A DNA stretch of 8,715 bases, taken from contig JAJQIQ010000066.1 of NCBI GenBank assembly GCA_021199135.1, positions 1 through 8,715 on the forward strand, read 5' to 3'. Origin of the DNA: Clostridiales bacterium (GTDB lineage Bacteria; Bacillota; Clostridia; Lachnospirales; Lachnospiraceae). Shown in pieces: positions 1-8,715 of this stretch (the first letter of the stretch is position 1; the number at the start of each line of letters is the position of its first letter). Below the pieces are notes generated by a model, which was not told the DNA's origin, searched no databases, and worked only from the letters and a program-made list of their open reading frames with translations. The position numbers were made by a program, and so were the translations under genes.

Positions 1-323
1 ATACGCTCCTCGGCGCGCTGCTTCGCAGCCTCCGCGCGGGAGACGTCGATCTCGTCCGGCCACTCCGCGACCTCCGCGAGCAGCGTCACCTTCTCGCCCA
101 GGATCTCGGCAAACCCCGCGTGGACCGCGGCGTATTTCTCCTCCTCGCCCAGGTGGATCGTGACGATTCCGGGGGAGAGCACCGTCGTCAGCGGGATGTG
201 GTGCTTGTACACGCCGATGTCGCCGCTTGAGGTCGTAAACTCGATCATGTCCGCCTCGCCGGTGTAGAATACGCGGTCGGGCGTGATGATCTCTACATTG
301 AAAGTGTTGCTCGTCTCTGCCAT
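1..323 (-). CDS. atpC: F1Fo ATP synthase epsilon subunit, 3' end cut by window edge
   Basis: Epsilon is the small F1 subunit that sits on the central stalk with gamma, couples it to the c-ring and can inhibit ATP hydrolysis. Hand translation from the ATG at 321-323 gives about 107 residues beginning MAETSNTFNVEIITPDRVFY. This is followed by the usual beta-sandwich pattern, with GDIGVYKHHIPLTT at about residues 34-47 and HAGFAEILGEKVTLLAE at about 68-84. Family members are about 130-140 residues, so most of the N-terminal beta domain is present and the C-terminal helical hairpin is only begun (an Ala/Arg/Glu-rich run at the end). The start is supported by AGGAGGGG six bases upstream. It lies 10 bases after atpD and closes the operon as usual. 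The C-terminal helices, which carry inhibition and ATP binding in some species, cannot be judged. Confidence 0.95.
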   Translation of the reverse strand, partial: MAETSNTFNVEIITPDRVFYTGEADMIEFTTSSGDIGVYKHHIPLTTVLSPGIVTIHLGEEEKYAAVHAGFAEILGEKVTLLAEVAEWPDEIDVSRAEAAKQRAEER

Positions 324-333
324 ACGACCCCTC

Positions 334-1749
<1,416 letters not shown>

Positions 1750-1755
1750 TCAATT

Positions 1756-2664
1756 TCATTCAATAGCGTTAGCACCAGCTATGATCTCCGTGAGCTCCTG
1801 CGTGATTGAGCCCTGGCGCGCGCGGTTGTACTTGAGCGACAGGTCCTCGATCATGTCCTCGGCATTGCTCGTCGCGGAATCCATCGCCTGCATCCTCGCG
1901 CCGTTCTCGCTGGCGACCGCCTCGACCAAAGCCCCGTAGAACAGGCTCGTCACATACTTCGGGATGATCTCGTCGAGCGCCTCCTCCTCGTTCGGCTCGT
2001 AGTTCATGAGCACCTTCGAGGATGCGTCGGGAGCCGCGTCCGCCTTTGCGTCAGCTTTCTCGTCCTCCCCGCTCTTCTTCACGTCGTCGATCCCCTCCGT
2101 GTCGATCGGCAGGAGCCTTATCAGCCTCGCCTCCTGGCTCACGGTGTTCTTGAAGTGCGTGTAGGCGAGGTAAATCTCGCCGACCTCGCCCGAGGTGAAG
2201 GCGTCGAGCACCTGCTTGCACAGCGCGGACGCATCCGGGTACGTCGGGGCCTCGATGATGTCCGAGGCGTCCTCGGTGATGCGGTAGCCCCTGTGGGCCA
2301 GCGCCTCCGCGCCCTTGCCGCCGACCGCGTAGATGTCGAGGTCGTCCTTTTCGAAATCGCTGCCCGTGATGAGCTTTACGATGTTTGAGTTGTAGCCGCC
2401 CGCCAAGCCGCGGTTTGACGTGATGACCACGACCGCCTTCTTCTTGGAATCTCCGGCCTTAAGGTATGGGTGGTCGATATTGCCGCTCTTTGAGAGCATG
2501 GAACTCACCGTGCGGTACATATAGTTGAAGTACGGGTCGGTCGACTCCGCGCGGTTGCGCGCCTTCTGCAGCTTTACCGTGGAGACGAGCTTCATCGCCT
2601 TCGTGACCTGCTGCGTGCTCTGAATGCTGTTTTTCCTGCGTTTGATCTCGCGCATGGAAGCCAT
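1756..2664 (-). CDS. atpG: F1Fo ATP synthase gamma subunit (central stalk)
   Basis: Gamma is the rotor shaft inside the alpha3beta3 head. The 302-residue protein has the conserved N-terminal helix (MREIKRRKNSIQSTQQVTKA, residues 4-23), the Rossmann-like core with ITSNRGLAGGYNSNI (81-95) and the conserved C-terminal helix with ENGARMQAMDSATSNAEDMI (253-272). The two ends form the coiled coil. It is slightly longer than the roughly 285-residue Bacillus-type subunit because of an acidic, Lys/Ala/Asp-rich low-complexity stretch at about residues 190-217, just before the C-terminal helix. The ATG at 2662-2664 has AGGTGG close upstream. The in-frame ATG at codon 4 is a less likely start because it lies further from that site. 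It sits 18 bases after atpA. Confidence 0.98.
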   Translation of the reverse strand: MASMREIKRRKNSIQSTQQVTKAMKLVSTVKLQKARNRAESTDPYFNYMYRTVSSMLSKSGNIDHPYLKAGDSKKKAVVVITSNRGLAGGYNSNIVKLITGSDFEKDDLDIYAVGGKGAEALAHRGYRITEDASDIIEAPTYPDASALCKQVLDAFTSGEVGEIYLAYTHFKNTVSQEARLIRLLPIDTEGIDDVKKSGEDEKADAKADAAPDASSKVLMNYEPNEEEALDEIIPKYVTSLFYGALVEAVASENGARMQAMDSATSNAEDMIEDLSLKYNRARQGSITQELTEIIAGANAIE

Positions 2665-2682
2665 TTTACCACCTGCTTTCTA

Positions 2683-4741
<2,059 letters not shown>

Positions 4742-4754
<13 letters not shown>

Positions 4755-5272
4755 GTCGACTCACCCATCTCTTTCAGCGTCTCGTCAACGAGCGTGCTCT
4801 GAATCTCAGTGTCAATGGACGCGGCGACAACCTTCTGCGCCATCATCGAGGCGATGAGAATCATCTCCTGCTTGACGTCGTCCATCGCGTGCTTCTTCTC
4901 GAGCTCCGCCTCCTCCTGCGCCCTCTTTATGATGCGGGAGGCTTCCTCCTTCGCCTCGTCGACAATCTTGGCCTCGTTCTTAAGGGCTTTCTGCCTCGCC
5001 TCGGCGAGGATCTCCTCGGCCTCCTTGTCAACGGACTGCAGCTTTGCCTCGTACTCCGCCTTGAGCGCGTCCGCGCTCTCGAGCTCCTCCTTCGCGGAAT
5101 TGATCTCGTTCTCAATCCGCTCCTGCCGGCCTTTCAAGAACTTGCGGGCCGGGTTGAACAGGAGGTAGCTCATCAGAAGAAAGAGGACGAACACTGCTAT
5201 CGCTAGCAGCATCGCGTCAAAAAGGAGCTGAGCGTCAAGATTGAATAAAAATGTCTGTTCTGCTAACAACAA
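4742..5272 (-). CDS. atpF: F1Fo ATP synthase b subunit (peripheral stalk)
   Basis: Subunit b anchors the stator stalk in the membrane and holds the F1 head through delta. The 176-residue protein has one hydrophobic segment (about residues 17-39). It is followed by the conserved turn LLFNPARKFLKGRQERI (37-53) and a long, highly charged Glu/Lys/Ala-rich helix to the C-terminus, as expected for the dimeric coiled coil. The start is a TTG (5270-5272). An in-frame stop lies a few codons upstream, no ATG is available before the membrane segment, and AAGGAG lies about nine bases upstream, so TTG is the best choice. A second TTG directly follows it. The 3' end overlaps atpH by 13 bases. Confidence 0.96.
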
Positions 5273-5318
5273 TCTCTTACTCTCCTTTCACCTGTCTTTT
5301 CGACAACTGTCCCCCTCT

Positions 5319-5633
<315 letters not shown>

Positions 5634-5634
5634 T

Positions 5635-5656
5635 TAATTAAATCGTAATTTAATTA
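5635..5656. repeat. Inverted repeat with 9-base arms, related to the upstream palindromes
   Basis: The arms TAATTAAAT and ATTTAATTA pair perfectly around CGTA. The inner 16 bases, TTAAATCGTAATTTAA (5638-5653), match the palindrome at 7233-7248 at 14 of 16 positions and the one at 7181-7196 at 13 of 16. In the transcript it could fold as an A-U stem with a UACG loop; in DNA it could be a third copy of the same operator. Sequence alone does not decide which. Confidence 0.5.
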
Positions 5657-5664
5657 TTTGATAA

Positions 5665-5686
5665 TCCTCCGATTGCTCGGAAAGGA
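5665..5686 (-). other. Hairpin with GCAA (GNRA) tetraloop after the atpB stop
   Basis: On the minus strand, CCGA-GCAA-TCGG forms a four-pair stem closed by a GNRA loop. A flanking T-A pair and a further TCC/GGA pairing across a two-base bulge extend it. It starts immediately after the TAG of atpB. With no T-run after it, it is better read as an RNA processing or stability element than as a terminator. Confidence 0.45.
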
Positions 5687-6424
5687 CTAGTCATCCGTAT
5701 CGCAAGCCTGCGTGACGTAAGTCATCGTCAGCATGCAGAAGACGTATGTCTGTATCGCCCCCGAGAAGAGGTCGAAATAGACATGCAGGGCCGCCGGCCA
5801 TGCGAATGCGATGATCCGCAGGAGCCCGTACACGAGCGCCATGATGACCGTGCCGGAGAGCACGTTCGCGAACAAACGCAGCGACAGTGAAACCGGGACC
5901 GCGATCTCGCTGATGAGGTTGATCGGGAACCAAATCGGGAGCCACGGCGGAAGCGGCGACGTCATGTCCTTCCAGATCGTCGATATCTTCTGGTGCCTGA
6001 ACTTGTTGATCCACACCATGAAGAACGTGATCAGCGCGAGCGCGAGCGTCGTGCCGTAGTCGGCGGTCGGCGGGCGCAGGCCGAAGAGCCCGGAAATGTT
6101 GCTCAGCAGGATGAATATGAATATCGTGCTGATGTAGTTCACGAAAGTCGGAGCCCACTTGCCCATCGTGCCCTTGACCATGTTGTCGAGCATCTCGACG
6201 ATCAGCTCGATGATGTTCTGGAAACCGTCGGGGACGTCCGTCGCCTTCTTCATCTTGCGGTTCGCGACAATCGCGAAGATTATCATGATCGCCATGACGA
6301 TGAGGATGCAGACGTGGCTCGTCGTGATCCACACCTCCTGCCCGAAGAAATTGATCGAGAATATCCCGTGTATCATGAAGTCGATGTTGTCCGTGTTGAT
6401 TTCCATGAGTATTGCCTGATTCAC
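5687..6424 (-). CDS. atpB: F1Fo ATP synthase a subunit (ion channel)
   Basis: Subunit a is the membrane stator that forms the two ion half-channels against the c-ring. The 245-residue protein has several hydrophobic helices. Its essential arginine is R183 in SLSLRLFANVLSG (179-191), corresponding to E. coli R210. The C-terminal helix FDLFSGAIQTYVFCMLTM (217-234) is also typical. The conserved segments NYISTIFIFILLSNISGLFG (96-115) and PPTADYGTT (118-126) are intact. The start is read as GTG (6422-6424) because AAGGAGG lies seven bases upstream. The next in-frame ATG, at 6404-6406, has no comparable site. The protein ends in an acidic tail (CDTDD). It follows atpI after 32 bases. Confidence 0.97.
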   Translation of the reverse strand: MNQAILMEINTDNIDFMIHGIFSINFFGQEVWITTSHVCILIVMAIMIIFAIVANRKMKKATDVPDGFQNIIELIVEMLDNMVKGTMGKWAPTFVNYISTIFIFILLSNISGLFGLRPPTADYGTTLALALITFFMVWINKFRHQKISTIWKDMTSPLPPWLPIWFPINLISEIAVPVSLSLRLFANVLSGTVIMALVYGLLRIIAFAWPAALHVYFDLFSGAIQTYVFCMLTMTYVTQACDTDD

Positions 6425-6456
6425 AGTATCACCTCCTTGCGTGCTGGCGCCGTACG

Positions 6457-6903
6457 TCAGGCCGCGCCATTATTTCCCGCCGCCGTATCCGGCAGCACCA
6501 TTAAATCTTGTTTCTTGAACCTGCCTATAATTTTCCCAATGACTGGCTGCATATAGGCCGATATCTTAAGCCCCAGCACCCCTAAGAATGCCATGAGCAG
6601 ATTTCCGAAATTGAAGAACCCGAGCGCGAAGAACAGCACCGCCACCACCGCGTACCGCAGCAGCGACCTCGCTATGACCCTGCGGTTTGCGCGCTTGCCC
6701 TCGCCGCCCGATGCGACCGCGTCGTATATGACCGTCGCGAGGTTTATCGCCATCCCGACCGCTATCGCGACCCCGTACCACAGGCCGATCGAGTAGCTCA
6801 ATTTATCACTTACGAACCACACGCCCACGAGCTCTATGACGGCCCCGTATAAGATTATGCCGCCGACCAGCCCGGGCAGTGCGTCATTTATCCTTCTTAA
6901 CAT
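6457..6903 (-). CDS. atpI: ATP synthase subunit I-like membrane protein (AtpI)
   Basis: This is a 148-residue membrane protein directly upstream of atpB, the standard place for atpI. AtpI proteins are assembly factors for the c-ring, and in the sodium-type Acetobacterium woodii enzyme the native AtpI is reported to be needed for functional assembly. There are four hydrophobic stretches at about residues 10-31, 40-62, 83-99 and 101-119, separated by a basic loop (GKRANRR, 69-75). The C-terminal tail is polar. Sequence conservation in this family is weak, so the call rests on size, topology and position. I chose the ATG at 6901-6903, which has GGGAG eight bases upstream, over the ATG at 6934-6936, which has no convincing site. 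This leaves a 20-base overlap with atpZ. Confidence 0.82.
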   Translation of the reverse strand: MLRRINDALPGLVGGIILYGAVIELVGVWFVSDKLSYSIGLWYGVAIAVGMAINLATVIYDAVASGGEGKRANRRVIARSLLRYAVVAVLFFALGFFNFGNLLMAFLGVLGLKISAYMQPVIGKIIGRFKKQDLMVLPDTAAGNNGAA

Positions 6904-7147
6904 CCTCTGCGCTCCCGTCGCCTTTCTTGCTCCCATGCAGGAACTTCTTTGACATCTTGTATACGCTAGTGCAGCCCGCCAGCGCCCCGACGAAGAAAAA
7001 CGGGATCATCATCCAGTCGATCCCCAGCCGCCTCCCCAGCCACACGCCGAAGATGGAGCATACGAATATCGGGACTATCATGTTTATGCTAAACTGCAAT
7101 ATCAGAAACAGCGCGTCCGTGACCGGGCGCCTGTCAATCTTTTTCAT
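6884..7147 (-). CDS. atpZ: AtpZ-like small membrane protein (AtpZ/AtpI family)
   Basis: This is an 87-residue protein with two predicted membrane helices (about residues 12-37 and 44-66) and the pattern GVWLGRRLGID (34-44) between them, as in AtpZ (putative F0F1-ATPase subunit) proteins. The C-terminal 20 residues are polar and lysine-rich. AtpZ with AtpI has been linked to Mg2+/Ca2+ movement in alkaliphilic Bacillus and to enzyme assembly, but its role is not settled. The ATG at 7145-7147 is preceded by GAGGAGG at good spacing. It is the first atp-associated gene after the 103-base AT-rich gap and overlaps atpI at its 3' end. The family call is fairly secure because of the position plus the two-helix GxWLG pattern. 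Confidence 0.85.
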   Translation of the reverse strand: MKKIDRRPVTDALFLILQFSINMIVPIFVCSIFGVWLGRRLGIDWMMIPFFFVGALAGCTSVYKMSKKFLHGSKKGDGSAEDVKKDK

Positions 7148-7180
7148 CCCGCGCCTCCTCGGCCTGCCTTGATAGTTTTA

Positions 7181-7196
7181 TCTAATCGTGATTTAA
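7181..7196. promoter_or_regulatory. Second, imperfect copy of the 16-bp palindrome
   Basis: TCTAATC-GT-GATTTAA: one arm is identical to the copy at 7233-7248 and the other matches at five of seven bases. The centres of the two copies are 52 bp apart, close to five helical turns, so a regulator could bind both on one face. It sits between the candidate -35 and -10 and overlaps the -10. Confidence 0.45.
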
Positions 7197-7232
7197 CTTT
7201 TGTCATGATCCTGCTTCGAGCTTGTATATTTG

Positions 7233-7248
7233 TTAAATCCTGATTTAA
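7233..7248. promoter_or_regulatory. 16-bp perfect palindrome, possible operator
   Basis: TTAAATC-CT-GATTTAA: seven-base arms pair perfectly around a two-base centre. It lies three bases after the end of the dCMP deaminase gene. The two-base centre is too short for a good RNA loop, which favours a DNA-binding site for a dimeric regulator. The regulator is unknown. Confidence 0.5.
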
Positions 7249-7250
7249 TT

Positions 7251-7733
7251 TTACAGTTTTATGCTTATTTCGCGCCCTGTGTGCTCATATCGCCTCACCG
7301 TAACTCCAGCTGCCTTAAGCATCTTCTTCGACGCCACGACGCCGATCGTGTCCGCGTACTTGTCGTCGTCGTAGACGACCTCGCGTATGCCGCACTGGAT
7401 GATTGCCTTCGCGCACTCGTTGCACGGGAACAGCGTCACATATAGCGTCGCCCCCTCGAGGCTCCCGCCGCGGTAGTTAAGTATCGCGTTCAGCTCGCCG
7501 TGCGCCGCGTAGAGGTATTTGTTGTCCTCGCCGTCGCGCGACCAGGGAAAATCGTCGTCGGAGCAGCCCACCGGGAAGCCGTTGTAGCCCATCGAGAGGA
7601 TCTTGTGCTTGTCGCTGACGATGCACGCCCCGACCTGCGTGTGCGGGTCCTTCGAGCGCATCGCGGAGAGCAACGCGACCCCCATGAAATATTCGTCCCA
7701 GCTTATGTAATCCTGCCGTTTCGTGACATCCAT
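7251..7733 (-). CDS. Deoxycytidylate (dCMP) deaminase
   Basis: This enzyme converts dCMP to dUMP, the precursor of dTMP, in the cytosol. The 160-residue protein has the zinc deaminase motifs: H78-G-E80 (AAHGELNAI) with the catalytic glutamate, and PCNEC with C104 and C107 as zinc ligands. The N-terminal pattern SAMRSKDPHTQVGA (about 23-36) and GYNGFPVGCSD (49-59) are typical of ComEB-type dCMP deaminases. Two ATGs are in frame. The second (7731-7733) is chosen because GAGGAA (7740-7745) lies six bases before it but directly abuts the first (7737-7739), which would add only two residues. It follows the phosphatase-like gene after 24 bases, probably in one transcript. Confidence 0.95.
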   Translation of the reverse strand: MDVTKRQDYISWDEYFMGVALLSAMRSKDPHTQVGACIVSDKHKILSMGYNGFPVGCSDDDFPWSRDGEDNKYLYAAHGELNAILNYRGGSLEGATLYVTLFPCNECAKAIIQCGIREVVYDDDKYADTIGVVASKKMLKAAGVTVRRYEHTGREISIKL

Positions 7734-7739
7734 CTGCAT

Positions 7740-7745
7740 TTCCTC
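7740..7745 (-). promoter_or_regulatory. Ribosome binding site that selects the dCMP deaminase start
   Basis: GAGGAA on the minus strand touches the first in-frame ATG (7737-7739) but lies six bases from the second (7731-7733), so the second is favoured. Confidence 0.55.
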
Positions 7746-7757
7746 TATATTATTATG

Positions 7758-8225
7758 CTAATCCGCATCGGCATCTTCGCCGTTTAAAATGTGTGCGAGC
7801 TTCCGAAGCGACTTGCGCAGCGTCTCGTAGCACAGACCGTAGGCCTGGAGCGTGCTCCCGTATGGGTTTATGATCTCAAGCTCATCGCCGACGAACTCCG
7901 TGAGGACCGCGACGTGTACCTGCGAGGCGTTCTCGTAGGTCTCGAGAATCTTCTCGCACTGCTGCGCTTCCATCGTGAGCACCAGCGTGCCGTCGGTCAG
8001 GTCGTCCTCGGAGAGCTGGACGGAGGTAAAGCCCTCCATCTCGATGCCGTTGCTGATGAGCACAGCCTCGGCCTTCTGGTTGATGGGCTCCGGGAAAAGC
8101 ACCACCAGCCCGCGGCACAGTATCTCTACCGGATGGCTCAGGGTGAAATCCCCGAATATCCCGGCGGCCATCGCCTCGCGGCCCGTGCCCGTCTGGGATA
8201 CAAATATTATCTTGTTATATTCCAT
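7758..8225 (-). CDS. LMW protein-tyrosine-phosphatase-like protein with degenerate active site
   Basis: This 155-residue protein has the low-molecular-weight phosphatase layout: an opening strand and P-loop, then VEILCRGLVVLFPEPIN (33-49), the NGIEMEGFTSVQLSEDDL segment (59-76), LVLTMEAQQCEKI (81-93) and a C-terminal NPYG followed by a helix. Active members have C-X5-R at the P-loop and a catalytic Asp in DP(Y/W). Here the P-loop reads FVSQTGTGREAMA: Ser10 is at the cysteine position, Arg16 is kept, and the acid is Asn120 (INPYG). Normal phosphatase or arsenate-reductase chemistry is therefore unlikely; a binding or regulatory role is inferred. The start at 8223-8225 has AAGGAAAG upstream and lies 10 bases after sua5; a longer frame from 8270 would overlap sua5 by 35 bases. 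The tail is acidic. Confidence 0.8.
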   Translation of the reverse strand: MEYNKIIFVSQTGTGREAMAAGIFGDFTLSHPVEILCRGLVVLFPEPINQKAEAVLISNGIEMEGFTSVQLSEDDLTDGTLVLTMEAQQCEKILETYENASQVHVAVLTEFVGDELEIINPYGSTLQAYGLCYETLRKSLRKLAHILNGEDADAD

Positions 8226-8235
8226 ATCTCTTTCC

Positions 8236-8715
8236 TTATTTATCTGTATTACGTCCGCCCGCGTGGACAATGCGTTGCCCCGCCGCCTTGAGCATGCGGT
8301 TCATCACGGCCTCGCGGAGCGTCCCGAAATCGGACTGTTCCGCAAAAATCACATCCACGCCCAGCTCGTCGCAGCGCCGCAAGATGCGGTAAAGCTGCCT
8401 CGCGGCCTCTTCTCCATCGCCCCGCCGACCAATCGCAAGCACCACGTCCGCAGCGTAGGCTCCCGCCGTCTCGTCGGAGGCGATGACCGCGACCTTTTCT
8501 CCTGCTGCCCGTGCGGCCTGCGTCATCCCGGCAATCTCACGGACCACGGCATCTGCCGTCCCGTCCACGATAGTCATCTGCGCCTTGGGAGCGTAGTGCC
8601 GGTACTTCATCCCCGGGGCCTTCGGCCTTATCGCGCCGCCAGGATTTTTCAGGGCCGGGTCAAGCTCGACATCCATCCCGAGCACGTCGGAGAGCATCTT
8701 GCCGGTGATGAATCC
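8236..8715 (-). CDS. sua5: Threonylcarbamoyl-AMP synthase (Sua5/YwlC), C-terminal part only
   Basis: Sua5 makes threonylcarbamoyl-AMP from threonine, bicarbonate and ATP, the first step of the t6A modification at position 37 of ANN-decoding tRNAs. The visible 159 residues are the 3' part. They open in frame at the window edge with GFITGKMLSDVLG and contain the linker signature PGMKYRHYAPKA (34-45), which joins the catalytic YrdC-like domain to the Sua5 C-terminal domain. That domain follows, with alternating strands and helices such as KVAVIASDETAGAYA (74-88) and a conserved end RLYRIL-like/DELGVDVIFAEQ (116-127). Two-domain Sua5 proteins are about 320-350 residues, so the catalytic half lies outside the window. 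A TAA stop at 8236-8238 ends it normally. Confidence 0.93.
   Translation of the reverse strand, partial: GFITGKMLSDVLGMDVELDPALKNPGGAIRPKAPGMKYRHYAPKAQMTIVDGTADAVVREIAGMTQAARAAGEKVAVIASDETAGAYAADVVLAIGRRGDGEEAARQLYRILRRCDELGVDVIFAEQSDFGTLREAVMNRMLKAAGQRIVHAGGRNTDK

Larger units (their letters stand above)
7148..7250 (-). promoter_or_regulatory. AT-rich leader upstream of the atp genes with candidate promoter
   Basis: This 103-base gap between the dCMP deaminase gene and atpZ is much richer in A and T than the genes around it. On the minus strand it contains ATGACA (7201-7206; 5 of 6 matches to TTGACA) and GATAAA (7177-7182; 4 of 6 to TATAAT), 18 bases apart: a plausible but unproven sigma-A-type promoter. 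A palindrome (7181-7196) lies in the spacer and overlaps the -10 by two bases; a second lies upstream (7233-7248). No stem followed by a T-run is seen, so readthrough from the upstream gene remains possible. Confidence 0.45.

Noticed and set aside
5691..6332. Same-strand alternative frame inside atpB (213 codons)
   Set aside because: It lies wholly within the conserved a subunit in another frame and has a biased His/Asp/Arg/Ala composition.
5993..6556. Plus-strand open frame (187 codons) opposite atpB
   Set aside because: Shadow of atpB and atpI on the other strand, rich in His/Asp/Arg/Val repeats typical of antisense frames, with no family resemblance.
8226..8270. Upstream start for the phosphatase-like gene
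   Set aside because: It would overlap sua5 by 35 bases and add residues with no family resemblance; the internal ATG at 8223-8225 has a good ribosome site and begins directly at the first core strand.

Overview
The window is a GC-rich stretch of bacterial chromosome in which every supported gene lies on the minus strand. It holds a nearly complete F-type ATP synthase operon preceded by three housekeeping genes. Read in the direction of transcription (high to low coordinates), the order is: sua5 (3' part only), a protein-tyrosine-phosphatase-like gene, a dCMP deaminase, atpZ, atpI, atpB (a), atpE (c), atpF (b), atpH (delta), atpA (alpha), atpG (gamma), atpD (beta) and atpC (epsilon, cut by the window edge). 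The order sua5 - low-molecular-weight phosphatase - nucleotide-salvage gene - atp operon resembles the arrangement in Firmicutes. Together with strong GGAGG-type ribosome binding sites and a sodium-type c subunit, this suggests an anaerobic, GC-rich member of the Clostridia. No species can be named from the sequence alone.

Region 7251-8715 holds the three upstream genes: tRNA t6A synthesis (sua5), a LMW-PTP-fold protein that has lost its catalytic cysteine and general acid, and dCMP deaminase (dUMP supply for dTMP). A 103-base AT-rich gap (7148-7250) follows. It carries two related 16-bp palindromes 52 bp apart and a candidate promoter, and is the most likely place where atp-operon transcription starts or is regulated.

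Region 5687-7147 holds atpZ, atpI and atpB. A second AT-rich gap (5574-5686) separates atpB from atpE and contains a GNRA-loop hairpin, a 9-bp-arm palindrome related to the two upstream ones, and a strong Shine-Dalgarno. From atpE to atpC the genes are tightly packed, with overlaps at atpF/atpH and atpH/atpA.

The c subunit carries the complete set of residues that bind Na+ in the Ilyobacter tartaricus c-ring (Gln, Val, Glu, Thr, Thr, Tyr at the matching positions), so the enzyme is predicted to couple ATP synthesis or hydrolysis to sodium. I see no mobile element, CRISPR array, tRNA or rRNA. I do not see an undescribed multi-gene system. The observations most worth following are the repeated palindrome, the degenerate phosphatase and the sodium signature.
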